Shown: positions 5,303 to 5,350 of the stretch, piece by piece | Numbering within the stretch: position 1 is the first letter of the stretch | Layout: each line of letters opens with the position of its first letter | From: Chloroflexota bacterium | GTDB taxonomy: Bacteria > Chloroflexota > Dehalococcoidia > JACQUE01 | Direction of reading: 5' to 3' | Assembly: GCA_016210425.1 (NCBI GenBank) | Contig: JACQUE010000043.1 | Coordinates: forward strand, 1 to 5,350 | DNA: 5,350 nt | The notes under the pieces: model-generated | Seen by the model: the letters and a program-made list of their open reading frames with translations, nothing else | Database searches by the model: none | What the model was told of the DNA's origin: nothing | Position numbers and translations under genes: made by a program

Positions 5303-5350
5303 CCTCTTATCCAGAGAGGTGGAGGGAGACGGCCCTGTGAAGCCCGGCAA
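5303..5350 (+). promoter_or_regulatory. SAM-I (S-box) riboswitch, 5' part, cut by window end
   Basis: The plus strand shows the conserved 5' half of the S-box aptamer: CTCTTATC at the P1/J1-2 region, AGAGAGGTGGAGGGA on the 5' side of P2, a GGG/CCC stem (5324-5326 with 5333-5335) closing a loop that should form the pseudoknot, then TGTGAAGCCCGGCAA. GGA at 5321-5323 and TGA at 5338-5340 fit the kink-turn. SAM-I aptamers sense S-adenosylmethionine and usually terminate transcription of methionine or SAM genes. P3, P4, the P1 3' strand and the expression platform lie beyond the window, so the regulated gene is unknown. Confidence 0.93.

Noticed and set aside
5307..5315. DnaA-box-like TTATCCAGA near the expected origin region
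   Set aside because: It differs from TTATCCACA, stands alone, and is fully explained as the conserved TTATC segment of the SAM-I riboswitch.

Overview
The window carries one compact operon of eight genes, all on the minus strand, and at its right edge the start of a divergent plus-strand transcript that opens with an SAM-I (S-box) riboswitch. In transcription order the minus-strand genes are rpmH (ribosomal protein L34), rnpA (RNase P protein), yidD (membrane insertion factor), a beta-propeller lipoprotein, yidC (membrane insertase), jag/khpB (RNA-binding Jag protein), parA and parB. This is the classic origin-proximal rpmH-rnpA-yidD-yidC-jag-par neighbourhood, and a perfect 16-bp parS site sits inside the operon, so the window probably lies near oriC. 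dnaA, mnmE, mnmG and rsmG, which often accompany these genes, are not seen.

Organism: a GC-rich bacterium. YidC lacks the large periplasmic domain of Proteobacteria, the propeller protein has a lipoprotein signal, and rpmH, rnpA and yidD are tightly packed. The L34 sequence (an [13 protein letters not shown] centre) and the gene order suggest Chloroflexota, possibly Dehalococcoidia. This placement is inference and needs a phylogeny.

Layout from right to left: 5169-5350 is a 182-bp divergent control region with a textbook sigma-70 promoter for the minus operon (-35 TTGACA, 18-nt spacer, -10 TATAAT) and an extended -10 promoter for the riboswitch transcript. Then come rpmH (5019-5168), rnpA (ending at 4608), yidD (4381-4611), parS (4363-4378), the propeller lipoprotein (3221-4363), yidC (2303-3205), jag (1678-2361), parA (845-1642) and parB (3-848). 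Gaps are 42 nt or less, and three junctions overlap (rnpA/yidD 4 nt, yidC/jag 59 nt, parA/parB 4 nt), so one transcript is likely. No internal terminator was seen.

How the genes work together: L34 and RnpA serve translation and tRNA maturation, YidD and YidC insert proteins into the membrane, Jag binds RNA, and ParA/ParB with the internal parS segregate the chromosome. The least explained component is the eight-bladed propeller lipoprotein between yidD and yidC. It is a candidate extracytoplasmic partner of the insertase. Its 5' end is also unusual: parS occupies the place of its ribosome binding site, while a strong Shine-Dalgarno sequence inside the open frame points at an in-frame ATA codon.
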